The notes under the pieces were generated by a model. It was not told the origin of the DNA. It saw nothing but the letters and a program-made list of their open reading frames with translations, and ran no database searches. DNA of 64,000 bases, from the NCBI GenBank assembly GCA_964420035.1, contig CAYQQR010000011.1:1-64000 (forward strand), in the 5' to 3' direction. This DNA comes from CAYQQR01 sp964420035 (GTDB lineage Bacteria > Bacteroidota > Bacteroidia > Bacteroidales > SM23-62). Every line of letters begins with the position of its first letter. Within the stretch, counting starts at the first letter, position 1. Below, in pieces: positions 52,101-60,428 of the stretch. A program made the translations under genes and the position numbers.

Positions 52101-54872
52101 GATAACCAGCCTCCGACAAAACCTGAAAATCTCAGTCTTGTGAACGTCACCGGGATGGCTATTGAACTGGCATGGGATCCGGCAACAGACGGTGAAACCG
52201 AAGTAAGGGGTTATAACATTTACCTGGATGGCGGAATAGAGCCGGTTAATGAAGAGATCATCAATGATACTTCCTATAATATTATTGGACTTACTCAGGA
52301 AACTGCTTACAGCATTACCGTTACTTCAGTGGATGTCGCTTACAATGAATCCGTTCCCGGTACGCCCCTCCTGCAAAGCACCTCGAAGTTTGATCCAATG
52401 GATAACAGTGACGGGATCAAAAAAGGAAGAGCCTTTGCCCTGCTTGAAACCAGGAGTCATTTTCCAGGTTTTGCATTAAATATCGGTTATGAGCAAAGCA
52501 GCCTGGCACGATCCAACAGGGCTTCCCACGCCGGTTTCGAAAACCCGGCCTTTGCCTCGGCCAGTACCAGGGAAAAATTACAGGCCCTTGATAAAGATCG
52601 TGCCGACAACATGATATACAACATCGAAACAACGGATATTTACCGGGGGAATCATTCTGTTGAATTACAGGGTAGCAACGGGGCCTGGTTCAGGAACCAG
52701 TTCAAATCCATCGTTAACAAGAAATACGATTACTTTGCACGCTTCGCCATGAAGAAAGGGGATGATTTCGACGGCTCCGTGAAGGTCAAGGTGTACGGCC
52801 AGTATGTCACCGTCCTGACCGAGCAGAGCTTCACGCCGGAAGAAGACTGGAAAGAATTTGTCCTGCCTTTTTCTACAGACTATGACGGCGGTAACGGTAA
52901 CTGGAGAATTGATTTCACTATCCAGGGAAGCGGCGGAACCTTTTATCTTGATAACGTGGAATTCCATAATGCCGATTTCTACGACTCTACGGCTACGACC
53001 AGCAAGATCAAGGAGATCCTCGAAGAATTCAGTCCATCGGGAATTCGCTGGGGCGGTATCGGTGCCAATTACAAAGAACTGGCCCATTGCACCGGGCCCG
53101 ACCCGGATGTTACGCTCAGTTATGCAGATTTCATGGCCCTGGCCAATCATGTGAATGCCTGGGGCCTTTTCTCCCTGGGCGTAGGTGAAGGAAAGGATTG
53201 GTACACAGAACCCGCTACCTCCGCTCATTTCCTTGAATACCTGGGCGGACCGGAAGGTACGGCCTGGGGAGCTGTTAGAGCTTCTGAAGGCTATGATAAT
53301 CTCCTGGCTGAAAGTCCGGGCGTCGTACTCGAATACGGAAATGAAGTATGGGGTTTCGGCAGTCATGGATGCGGGAACTTTACCGGCATGACCCAGTATG
53401 CCGCATGGGCCAGCGGTGTGATCAGCGAACACGTGCTCACCTCACCCTATTATGATGAGCAGAAGATCTTCACCTCACTCAGCGGAAGGAACCCGGATCC
53501 TCCGTCAAGTTACGGGGTTAACCGGGATGTATTCAAAGGAGATGACGGAAGCGCGGACTGGGTTTCCATTTCCGGCTACATGGGCGGGAACCTGAATTAC
53601 GATCCCGACGTACCCACGGGAGATTCTGAACTGGAATATCACCAGGATAGCTACAGGGTCACGCGTGATAAACTGAGAGGGATTCCCGAGACCATGAAAC
53701 AGATGTTCGAGCAATCCGCGAGAAGACTCCCCATGTACATGTATGAGGGGAACATGACCAAGGATGTTTATAATGGCAGGCTGGGACAAGCGGTTAGTTT
53801 TATCGATTATTATACAAGCGTATGCAGGGCAGGCGTTACGATACCGGTTCTGTTTCATCTGACGGGTGGTCAGTGGCGGTTGATCGAGGACCGTATCGAT
53901 TTCAAGAAACTGCCCATGTACAACATGGCAGGCCTGATGAACAAATACTGTAAAGGGAGCATGTTATCTTCGGGTTTCACCTCTTCTGAACAACTTACGG
54001 TCGGGGACAATCCGATCGGATTGTCCTCAGTGGGTGTGCATACCTTTACGAACGATACGGTCTTCACAGTAGTTCTGTTTGGAAGGGATTTTGAGAATGA
54101 TTTTGTCGTTCAGCTGGATATTCCGGATGGCATTGGTGCAGGCAACACCGCTAAAATATTCACCCTTAGCGGGGAAAGTTTCAGTACCAAGGATCACACC
54201 ATAACGGAAGAAACCCTGACAGGTTTTGGAGACAGTTTGATCGTGAATGTACCCAAATACAGCATGGTACTGATCACCTTCAGGTGTGACGACCAGGAAC
54301 TGGAAGCCGGTCTTGGCGACTATGAATACACAAAAGTCAGCAACATCACGGCCACCACCGAATCAGGCAACCATTTTATCGATACGGATAAAGGCTACCT
54401 GAAGCTCATCGCCCTGGTGGAACCTGAAGATGCATTGTATAAAGGTGTATCCTGGTCCTTGGTTCAGAATGATGTCAATGCGGTCATCAATTTCGTTGAG
54501 CGCCTGCTTGCATCCGGGGAAAGTGACGGGAACGGCACCCTTATCGTCCGGGCCACGGCCAGGGATGGTTCAGGGGTTTACGACGACCTGGAAGTGACGA
54601 TCACCAACCAGGTAAGTACAGGTATCGAGGACCGGGATGCCATGGTTCCTTCGGTTTATCCTGTACCTGCCAAGGACAGGCTTTATCTGAGTCTGCCCGG
54701 CAACCGGGGTTCAGATATTGAGATATTCGACATGAACGGTCGAAGCATGCTGAAAAGGGAAATACATGCAGAAGATCATCAGCTGGATATTTCAAATTAT
54801 AAAGAGGGGATCTATTTCATCAGGATCAGTCACAATAAGGAACTGATCATGTTGCGATTCGTGAAGGAATAA
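49104..54872 (+). CDS. Multidomain T9SS-exported protein with probable clan GH-A glycosidase domain
   Basis: A 1922-residue secreted protein. Modules in order: signal peptide (1-22), PA14-like domain (about 25-190), two DUF5018-like beta-domains (about 195-375), a carbohydrate-binding-like jelly roll (about 375-540), cadherin/Ig-like regions (about 540-755), a second PA14-like domain (about 755-905), two fibronectin type III domains (about 905-1100), then a catalytic-looking region (about 1100-1740), a BIG2-like domain (about 1745-1840) and a T9SS sorting domain (from about 1845). In the catalytic region E1414 (EYGNEVWG) and E1548 (MYEGN) fit acid/base and nucleophile of a clan GH-A TIM barrel. 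I cannot assign it to a named GH family. It lies between two divergent minus-strand degradation operons. Confidence 0.7.
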   Translation: MNASRLFTLLVVISFSNFIYAQTGNVLWEQWDNKPADFTELAGWTDPDNSLLLSSLDGPSNWADNYGARISGYIKADTTGYFTFYLSSDDQGQFLLSDGLDEDNLSLLCQVPGYSSYKEWTKYEEQKSEPAYLRKNEWYYFEAMLIENSGGDHIEVGWTRPGEEVSTITIIGSAYLSQDPVVDSTATLIKKFEFRDLSYPQFTDIDPGAGTVDIDVPYGTGLTDLTPEITLSYGATVNPGSEVSQDFSNPVVYTVTALKGNTRDYTVTVTELPLQTGSSISNVHLEPLDQDAVVHEGEKTISFWYYEGYDESQTITFDLSLYAAADIASGSSFGLDAVPSTIRVTAQDGSQTVYTVNVSVLKGIQDFRDDFSTNQYVSGWKNTPAYEFSRNAANEELDLQMIPVNWADTRFNFPDTLNLHRYPLIRFRLKTDKIIIKDGLRFRLIDINGHNNTHWKNRDLETYKITTINEFIELSTDFTGNIIYNNEEDELDLGQITAMYFDVNRGNTADGKGSDAFINIDDFQVGAEALPNNKPLIDAVKNPPYIYIGDGQQSLDLTGIDDGNPERDENLNLTVRNSNPAVVTIDQVNYDGSSSEGSIQYSPAGTNGFAEITVVVQDDRGTAFSGDSDTDSTKFIVEIRDPDPSANNIPTFGSPEDPWVYANTGQNVIIIPRVDDGDAGKVQDLSFTPTSQDMDMLVVDSVVYVPGDHLALMYITEKGQAGPVSIDLSCQDEEDIAGGGSNIFSAVFSLEIRNFDNPGVLYYATDVAHWQDMPYGENPGIQEGSKIILPAAQSDNTWDQDFFWGVMKGYLTPEVTGDYIFETTDHEGSFLYLSTDISPSNIPGEANPTAQWEVPSGPIELQAGKTYYFEAYHKEIVYDYNFSILWTGPGIARQVISGEYLTVDLDLELPTKPLNAGITIRGTNDVIIVWDAACDNRGISGYNVYPEGYQVNDEVIGKLKYKVTGLEPEHEYSVAVRAMDRFGNLSIPSDILTFTTYPEDNQPPTKPENLSLVNVTGMAIELAWDPATDGETEVRGYNIYLDGGIEPVNEEIINDTSYNIIGLTQETAYSITVTSVDVAYNESVPGTPLLQSTSKFDPMDNSDGIKKGRAFALLETRSHFPGFALNIGYEQSSLARSNRASHAGFENPAFASASTREKLQALDKDRADNMIYNIETTDIYRGNHSVELQGSNGAWFRNQFKSIVNKKYDYFARFAMKKGDDFDGSVKVKVYGQYVTVLTEQSFTPEEDWKEFVLPFSTDYDGGNGNWRIDFTIQGSGGTFYLDNVEFHNADFYDSTATTSKIKEILEEFSPSGIRWGGIGANYKELAHCTGPDPDVTLSYADFMALANHVNAWGLFSLGVGEGKDWYTEPATSAHFLEYLGGPEGTAWGAVRASEGYDNLLAESPGVVLEYGNEVWGFGSHGCGNFTGMTQYAAWASGVISEHVLTSPYYDEQKIFTSLSGRNPDPPSSYGVNRDVFKGDDGSADWVSISGYMGGNLNYDPDVPTGDSELEYHQDSYRVTRDKLRGIPETMKQMFEQSARRLPMYMYEGNMTKDVYNGRLGQAVSFIDYYTSVCRAGVTIPVLFHLTGGQWRLIEDRIDFKKLPMYNMAGLMNKYCKGSMLSSGFTSSEQLTVGDNPIGLSSVGVHTFTNDTVFTVVLFGRDFENDFVVQLDIPDGIGAGNTAKIFTLSGESFSTKDHTITEETLTGFGDSLIVNVPKYSMVLITFRCDDQELEAGLGDYEYTKVSNITATTESGNHFIDTDKGYLKLIALVEPEDALYKGVSWSLVQNDVNAVINFVERLLASGESDGNGTLIVRATARDGSGVYDDLEVTITNQVSTGIEDRDAMVPSVYPVPAKDRLYLSLPGNRGSDIEIFDMNGRSMLKREIHAEDHQLDISNYKEGIYFIRISHNKELIMLRFVKE

Positions 54873-54880
54873 TAAAGGCT

Positions 54881-55867
54881 TTACCAGCGGTACTTGTAAT
54901 ATTCCACATCAGGGTGGATATCCGGCTCAGCCAGGTATGCCACCCTTTTTGTTATTGCTTCCCGTTCTTCTTCCGTAAGTCCGGCAAAACTCCTGACGTG
55001 TGCAATCCTTTCTTTTAATTGCTCCAGGTTGTCGAAACCGGCAATAAGGGTACTGACTGGAAGGGACAATACAAAATGATGTAATTCCCTCATGCTCAGC
55101 TTCCCGGATTTCACAGCAGTTTGGATAAGCTCGCCGTTGGCGGCGGTTTTCATGGCCAGGATCCCCATATTCTTTTGGATCAGAGCAGGCATGATCTCTT
55201 TTATGAAACTATGATTACTGGGATCCAAAACATTGACGGGCATTTGACAGGTCTGTAACACATCGGTGATCTCCAGCATGCGCTTGTGTGCCGAGAGTTC
55301 ACGGTGACCGGAAAAGCCAATGTGTCTTACCTTACCTTCTTCACGGGCCTTGAGCAGGTATTCGAGTACCCCGTTCTCAATACGGTGATCCACATCACCT
55401 GCATCCGATACGGAATGGATCTGCCAGAGGTCCAGGTAATCCGTTTTCATTCTCCTCAGGGAGCCTTCCAAATGTTCCCGGGCCGTCCTGGCATCTCTTG
55501 CACGGGTTTTGGTCATCAGGTAAGCCACATCCCTGTATTTCGGGGTCAGAATTTTTCCATAAAGTTCTTCGCTTCTTCCTCCGGAATAAGACTCCGCGGT
55601 ATCGAAAAACCGTACCCCTTGCTCGAGTGCATATTCCAGGGCCTCCTGGGCATCCCTGTCAGAAAACTTCGCCCGCGTGTGAAATCCGCCCAATCCGAAG
55701 ATGGTTACTTTTTCACCTGTATTTCCCAATATACGCGTGGGCATAAGCTCTCCCAGCCTGTCTCTTGTTCCGGTTGTCAACCCGGTCATCCCGGCAAGCA
55801 GGCTGGCGGGTATACTCAGCAATGCTGCACTGCCTGTAAGTCTGTATAAGAAATCCCTTCTCTTCAT
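54881..55867 (-). CDS. TAT-exported aldo/keto reductase
   Basis: A 328-residue aldo/keto reductase whose N terminus is a twin-arginine signal (MKRRDFLYRLTG then a hydrophobic stretch), so it should be folded with its NADP cofactor before export to the periplasm. The start at 55867 is preferred over one 27 bases upstream. The catalytic tetrad D89, Y94, K120 and H151 is complete. Other Bacteroidota glycan loci contain similar TAT-linked aldo/keto reductases of unknown substrate. It ends the operon that begins with GH78 and includes GH106-like and kynureninase genes, and it is convergent with the 1922-residue protein, eight bases apart. Confidence 0.85.
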   Translation of the reverse strand: MKRRDFLYRLTGSAALLSIPASLLAGMTGLTTGTRDRLGELMPTRILGNTGEKVTIFGLGGFHTRAKFSDRDAQEALEYALEQGVRFFDTAESYSGGRSEELYGKILTPKYRDVAYLMTKTRARDARTAREHLEGSLRRMKTDYLDLWQIHSVSDAGDVDHRIENGVLEYLLKAREEGKVRHIGFSGHRELSAHKRMLEITDVLQTCQMPVNVLDPSNHSFIKEIMPALIQKNMGILAMKTAANGELIQTAVKSGKLSMRELHHFVLSLPVSTLIAGFDNLEQLKERIAHVRSFAGLTEEEREAITKRVAYLAEPDIHPDVEYYKYRW

Positions 55868-55955
55868 TATTTTTCCATATTGCAGGGTAAACAAGTTATA
55901 AATGCGAATTGTTTAAAGGAGCATCCAAATGTTAAGACGTATTCAGATATGAATA

Positions 55956-57242
55956 CTAGGTGACCGTATTTCGCCGGGAGGAAAAAAGCAAATATTCTTT
56001 TCCACTGATGACCTTCCTTATTCTTTCTGCGGTGGTATAAAGTTCCCGGTAGGTATTGTATAAGGGGGCAATGCCCAGCCGGAGAATATCGGGAGCCCTG
56101 AAGTCGGCGATAATTTTCAAGCCTTCCTTGTCCCCTTTGATCATTGCCTGTGCGATGCGATAAGCCTCCGGATGCCTAAGCGCCAGGTGGGAGCCCCGGT
56201 AGCCGGGGTCCGCCGGGGAAGCCAACGATATCCCCAGGTCTTCCAGTTGTTCCTTAACCAGAAAGCGTAAATACTCGGTGAGCTGCACAGACTGTTCCCG
56301 TATAAGATCAAGGCCGGCCTCCAGGATCATATCCAGGCCCGGTTCAACGGCGCGCATGGAAAGCACCGGGGGGGTACCTACCTGAAAACGGTTTATATTT
56401 CCGGCCGGCTGGTAACGGAGCTTGAAATCAAATGGATCTCCTGATGAGAACCAGCCCCGGACCGGGTTGACAAGCCGTTCCTGAAGGTCTTTACGCACGT
56501 ATAGATAAGCAGGGGCACCCGGTCCGCCATTCAGGTATTTGTAGGTGCATCCCACGGCCAGGTCGGCACGGCAGGAATTCAGCTTCACCGGGGTGATCCC
56601 GGCCGAATGGCTCAGATCCCACAACACCAGGCTGCCATGCCTGTGTGCTTCACGGGTGATCTTTTCGATATCGTATTGGTAGGCAGATTTAAAACAGACG
56701 TGGCTGAGGCATACCAGGGCGGTGTGTTCATCGACAGAATCCAGGATCCTGTCAACATCCGGAATGAGTCCGTCCCCCGAAGCTACAGTCACGAGTTCCG
56801 CTTCCGGCCTGACCTTTTCCGTGATCCCCTGAAGGATATACAGGTCCGAAGGAAAATTGGTATCATCGGTGAGGATCCGGTTCCGCCCTTGCTGATAATC
56901 AAGAGCTGCAAAGGCCAGCTTATACAAATTGGTGGAAGTGGCTTCCGTAACCACCACCTCATCGGGACCGGCCCCGATGATGAGTGCCAGTTTTTCACCC
57001 AGGCGGTGCGGAAGATCATACCAGTTCCGGTTCCAGCTGGTGATCAGTGCCGACCCCCATTCCTCGTCCACTGTCTTTTTCAAAAGATCACGGGTTTTCA
57101 GGGGAAGCCGGCCCAGGGAATTTCCATCCAGGTAGATCAAACGGTCATCGGGAATGTAGAAAGCATCCCTGTATGTTCTCAGAGGATTTTCTTCATCCAG
57201 TGACCGGGCATATTTCTCACCCTGCCGGAATGCCCTTTTCAT
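55956..57242 (-). CDS. kynU: Kynureninase
   Basis: A 428-residue cytoplasmic PLP enzyme. The PLP lysine is K235 in GCTYKYLNGGPG and D209 lies in the LWDLSHSAG segment; FYIPDDRLIYLDGNSLG near the N terminus is family-typical. It cleaves kynurenine (or 3-hydroxykynurenine) to anthranilate (or 3-hydroxyanthranilate) and alanine. Its start codon overlaps the stop of the upstream GH106-like gene by four bases (ATGA), so it is translationally coupled to a secreted glycosidase. No other kynurenine-pathway gene is near. This is an unusual context for tryptophan breakdown. Confidence 0.93.
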   Translation of the reverse strand: MKRAFRQGEKYARSLDEENPLRTYRDAFYIPDDRLIYLDGNSLGRLPLKTRDLLKKTVDEEWGSALITSWNRNWYDLPHRLGEKLALIIGAGPDEVVVTEATSTNLYKLAFAALDYQQGRNRILTDDTNFPSDLYILQGITEKVRPEAELVTVASGDGLIPDVDRILDSVDEHTALVCLSHVCFKSAYQYDIEKITREAHRHGSLVLWDLSHSAGITPVKLNSCRADLAVGCTYKYLNGGPGAPAYLYVRKDLQERLVNPVRGWFSSGDPFDFKLRYQPAGNINRFQVGTPPVLSMRAVEPGLDMILEAGLDLIREQSVQLTEYLRFLVKEQLEDLGISLASPADPGYRGSHLALRHPEAYRIAQAMIKGDKEGLKIIADFRAPDILRLGIAPLYNTYRELYTTAERIRKVISGKEYLLFSSRRNTVT

Positions 57243-60200
57243 GATCCTTTCTTTCCGGCAAAGATGGAAAAATCCTGCATCAGACCATAATCCAGAACAT
57301 CATAGTCCAGCCCCGCCGGTTGTTGCTCCGGTGCATATTTAAAACTCCAGGGTGTTACAATGCCCCTCCGTTGCACGTTGTGGTGGGGGCCCAGGATATT
57401 TTTCAGGCTTCCGTAAACTTCAACGGTCAGAACCATGTCTTGTCCTGATTTGAACGGGCCGGGAATTTCAAGACTGTAAGGGGGTGACTGGATGATCCCC
57501 GCCTCTTCTCCATTGAGCAGGACCCGGGCTACGGTTCCCTTCCATTCTTCCAGCTTCACCTTAAGATAATCTGCTTCCCGGTCCAGTACCAGGTCTTTCC
57601 GATAGGCTACCTTATCCGAATAAAAGGGGTAACCCTGTTCCTTCCATGAACCCGTTGACAATTCATCATCCGGGACTACGATCCATCCTTCCTTATCAGG
57701 AACAAGGCGAAAGGAACCGGTGATGAACACCGGGGCGATCTCGGCATAGATGGACATGGGCCGTATCCCGTAACTGATGGTATTGGCACCCGGTTTAACC
57801 TGGTCACGGATATCATATACCCCGAAGGAAGGATCCAGGTACCACCGGTCGGGTTCGGATTCTATAACCGCTCCGTTGATCCGGACCGTGAAAAGCCCGG
57901 GCCGTTCGACCACGGCATGGAGTTTTTCAGCCTGAAAATCTTCGGCAAGCCGAAATGAAAAATCCAGGCGGTAGCCGCTGCCTGTAGAAAAGGTATCCCG
58001 GTCCACTATCCTGGTTTTGTATTGCACCGAGGAGACCCAGGGATTCTCGCCGAATCCGTGTTCCTGCCAGATCTTCTGACCTGCTTTGTAGAAAAAATGA
58101 CGGCCCATGTCCTTGCCGCCCATATACAGTTCACAATAATCCAGCACCAGAATATTGTCCTCCTTCCGGGTAATTTCGAGCTCGCCCTCTGGCCGAAAAA
58201 TTCTATAATCCGGCATCTCTTTTACAGGATATTCCCGGGCTGTTTTCTCATTTGCGAGGTATAAAAGTAAACTGCCTGACGGGGGGATTGTGTAGTGAAC
58301 TTCCTTTTGCTGTTTATTCCCTGTAAAGGGATACTGCCTGATCGTACCTTCCATGGCATCCAGCTCCAGTATGGATGTAGCACCCGTAAAGAAGGAACCT
58401 TCCATGGTCTGGTCGCCTGAAGAATTGACCAGGAAGAGCAGTTCTCCGTCTTCGAGCTGCCTTCTGTGATGGTAAAAGCGGTATTCAGGCTCTTCGCCGG
58501 TAACAACGCGGATCGTTGTGGGAAGCATCAGTTCGATCTCCTGTTGATCCGGCAGGTCCTTTTCACTGGTGCACAGACTGCCGTACTGCTCTATGAGCCC
58601 GGCCGGTTTTGATGATGATTCACCGTCTACCCGGTCCGGGACGCCTGCAAACGAGAGCAGTTTCCCTCCTTCTTCCAGAAACTGGCCGAGCAGGTTTACC
58701 GTATGTTCGTCCAGACTTTCCACACCCGGGGGAAGAGCGACGGTCCTGTAGGATCGCCCGCCCACTGTAAAACGTCCGTCCCGGACCGATCCATGCTCGC
58801 GGAAGATGTTTTCGCATCCCAGGTCATATTCCACATGATATCGTTCCAGCTCCTCCAGGAAGGCTTCAAAGCGTTCTCCGAGTTCATCCATACGGGTATT
58901 CTCCCTGCCGGGAACATAATACATCCATGCAGTTGTGGTAGGCTCGATAACCAATACGTCATGATGCATGCTGCCGGAGGAAAGCACCAGGGATAATCGC
59001 GCGAAATAATCATTCTGATAAGAATAGACTTCCCACCATGGATCATGACGGGAAAAGGATTGTGGAAAATCATGCTTCCGGTCACCCAGGATACTCTCAT
59101 AAGAGAGATGCTGGTTCATGAGATTAACACCCTGGGAATATTCCCAGTCCCCGTTCCGTTTGAGATCCTTAAAGCTTATCTCCCAACCGGCACCCCCGTA
59201 GGTTTCGCTCAGGGTTCTGGGCCGGTTCAACTGGTTGGCCACCGACTGCAGTTCCTTGCCGGCACGGGTATTCCCGAACTGGTCGGGCCGGCCGGTCCAG
59301 GTATTGAACAGCATATCTATACCGGGTACCTGGTGCCAGGCGTACATGGCCATGTTGTCCCCACCGTGCTCCGGATTGGGCCAGCCGTGCTCCCAGTAAT
59401 GACCGGTCCACAAAAGCCCTTTTGATTCCGTATATTCCCACCAGGGTTTGGACCAGCGCTCTATAAACAGTTCTAAAAGAACCGTGTAATAGTTGTGACG
59501 GACCTTTTTCCATTCACCCGTCTCTTCAAGAAGATAAGGCAGGTTATCCTGCAGTTCGTATCCCCAGCGTTCCGAAAAATAATCAAAGAGATCAGGGGTA
59601 TAACGAAGGGATTTGTTCAGGGGAGGCCTGATATTGGGTTCATCCGTGAAGATCCCGGGAACCTGCCGGCCGAACTGTCCTCCAATATGTTCTTCATAGC
59701 CTTCCATGGTAAGCTCGATAAATTTTTCCGTAACCCCGGGCTTAATGAGGTCGACATAGGAAAAACCACCGTACCACTTCGGGTTCCTTCCACTGTCCCT
59801 GTAATCGACCCGGTGGAACATAAGAAAATCTCCCTCTTTCCCCATGAATTCATCCTGCAGGCTTGTGATGTTCTGCCAGGTCCCGTCTTCCTGCTTGTGG
59901 AATACAAACATCAGCTTCCGGGTATCTTCAAACTGAAATTTTTCCCGGTAAGTGGCCAGAAGCCCCTGTCCCTCGCTTACAGCCTCCGGCATTTCAGCAG
60001 GCACATGTCCGCCGCCAAAACCGCTGGGAAAGGAATTCTCATCATAAAGCCACACAAAGAGGCCCAGCTCTTTACCTTTTTCCACCGAATAGGCCACCAG
60101 TTCGTGCCATTCTTCGGACAGATATTCGGTGATCAGTCCGTAACGGGGATGGATGAATACGCCACCAAAGCCTTTTTCCTTATAATCTTCAAGATGCCGG

Positions 60201-60397
60201 TCGATCTTTTCCTTGCTCATCCTGTAATTCCAGACCCAGAAAGGAGCCGCACGAAAAGCAGCGGGCGGATCAACAAAATGCTTTTCAATCTCCTCAAAGG
60301 AAGTGAAATGAGTGTTGTAATCAATTCGTTCCTTTTCTTTGTTGCATGAAGAAAGGAACACGATTAAAACAATATGTGAAATCAATATTTTATTCAT
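57239..60397 (-). CDS. GH106-like glycosidase family lipoprotein (second copy)
   Basis: A 1052-residue lipoprotein when started at 60397 (lipobox ending C18, LSSC); an ATG 24 bases upstream is less likely. It has the GH106-type opening (HFVDPPAAFRAAPFWVWNYRMS), a barrel with LYDENSFPSGFGGG and FTDEPNIRPP, and C-terminal beta-sandwich modules including LLNGEEAGIIQSPPYSLEI. It is related to, but clearly different from, the 41741-45286 protein. It is the second gene of the GH78 operon and overlaps kynU by four bases. Rhamnosidase activity is likely by family but not shown. Confidence 0.75.
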   Translation of the reverse strand: MNKILISHIVLIVFLSSCNKEKERIDYNTHFTSFEEIEKHFVDPPAAFRAAPFWVWNYRMSKEKIDRHLEDYKEKGFGGVFIHPRYGLITEYLSEEWHELVAYSVEKGKELGLFVWLYDENSFPSGFGGGHVPAEMPEAVSEGQGLLATYREKFQFEDTRKLMFVFHKQEDGTWQNITSLQDEFMGKEGDFLMFHRVDYRDSGRNPKWYGGFSYVDLIKPGVTEKFIELTMEGYEEHIGGQFGRQVPGIFTDEPNIRPPLNKSLRYTPDLFDYFSERWGYELQDNLPYLLEETGEWKKVRHNYYTVLLELFIERWSKPWWEYTESKGLLWTGHYWEHGWPNPEHGGDNMAMYAWHQVPGIDMLFNTWTGRPDQFGNTRAGKELQSVANQLNRPRTLSETYGGAGWEISFKDLKRNGDWEYSQGVNLMNQHLSYESILGDRKHDFPQSFSRHDPWWEVYSYQNDYFARLSLVLSSGSMHHDVLVIEPTTTAWMYYVPGRENTRMDELGERFEAFLEELERYHVEYDLGCENIFREHGSVRDGRFTVGGRSYRTVALPPGVESLDEHTVNLLGQFLEEGGKLLSFAGVPDRVDGESSSKPAGLIEQYGSLCTSEKDLPDQQEIELMLPTTIRVVTGEEPEYRFYHHRRQLEDGELLFLVNSSGDQTMEGSFFTGATSILELDAMEGTIRQYPFTGNKQQKEVHYTIPPSGSLLLYLANEKTAREYPVKEMPDYRIFRPEGELEITRKEDNILVLDYCELYMGGKDMGRHFFYKAGQKIWQEHGFGENPWVSSVQYKTRIVDRDTFSTGSGYRLDFSFRLAEDFQAEKLHAVVERPGLFTVRINGAVIESEPDRWYLDPSFGVYDIRDQVKPGANTISYGIRPMSIYAEIAPVFITGSFRLVPDKEGWIVVPDDELSTGSWKEQGYPFYSDKVAYRKDLVLDREADYLKVKLEEWKGTVARVLLNGEEAGIIQSPPYSLEIPGPFKSGQDMVLTVEVYGSLKNILGPHHNVQRRGIVTPWSFKYAPEQQPAGLDYDVLDYGLMQDFSIFAGKKGS

Positions 60398-60428
60398 GGC
60401 TATAAATTTTACGATCCGCAATCCGCAA

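Noticed and set aside
52665..53432. 255-residue minus-strand frame within the 1922-residue protein gene
   Set aside because: Antisense shadow inside the catalytic region; no family features.
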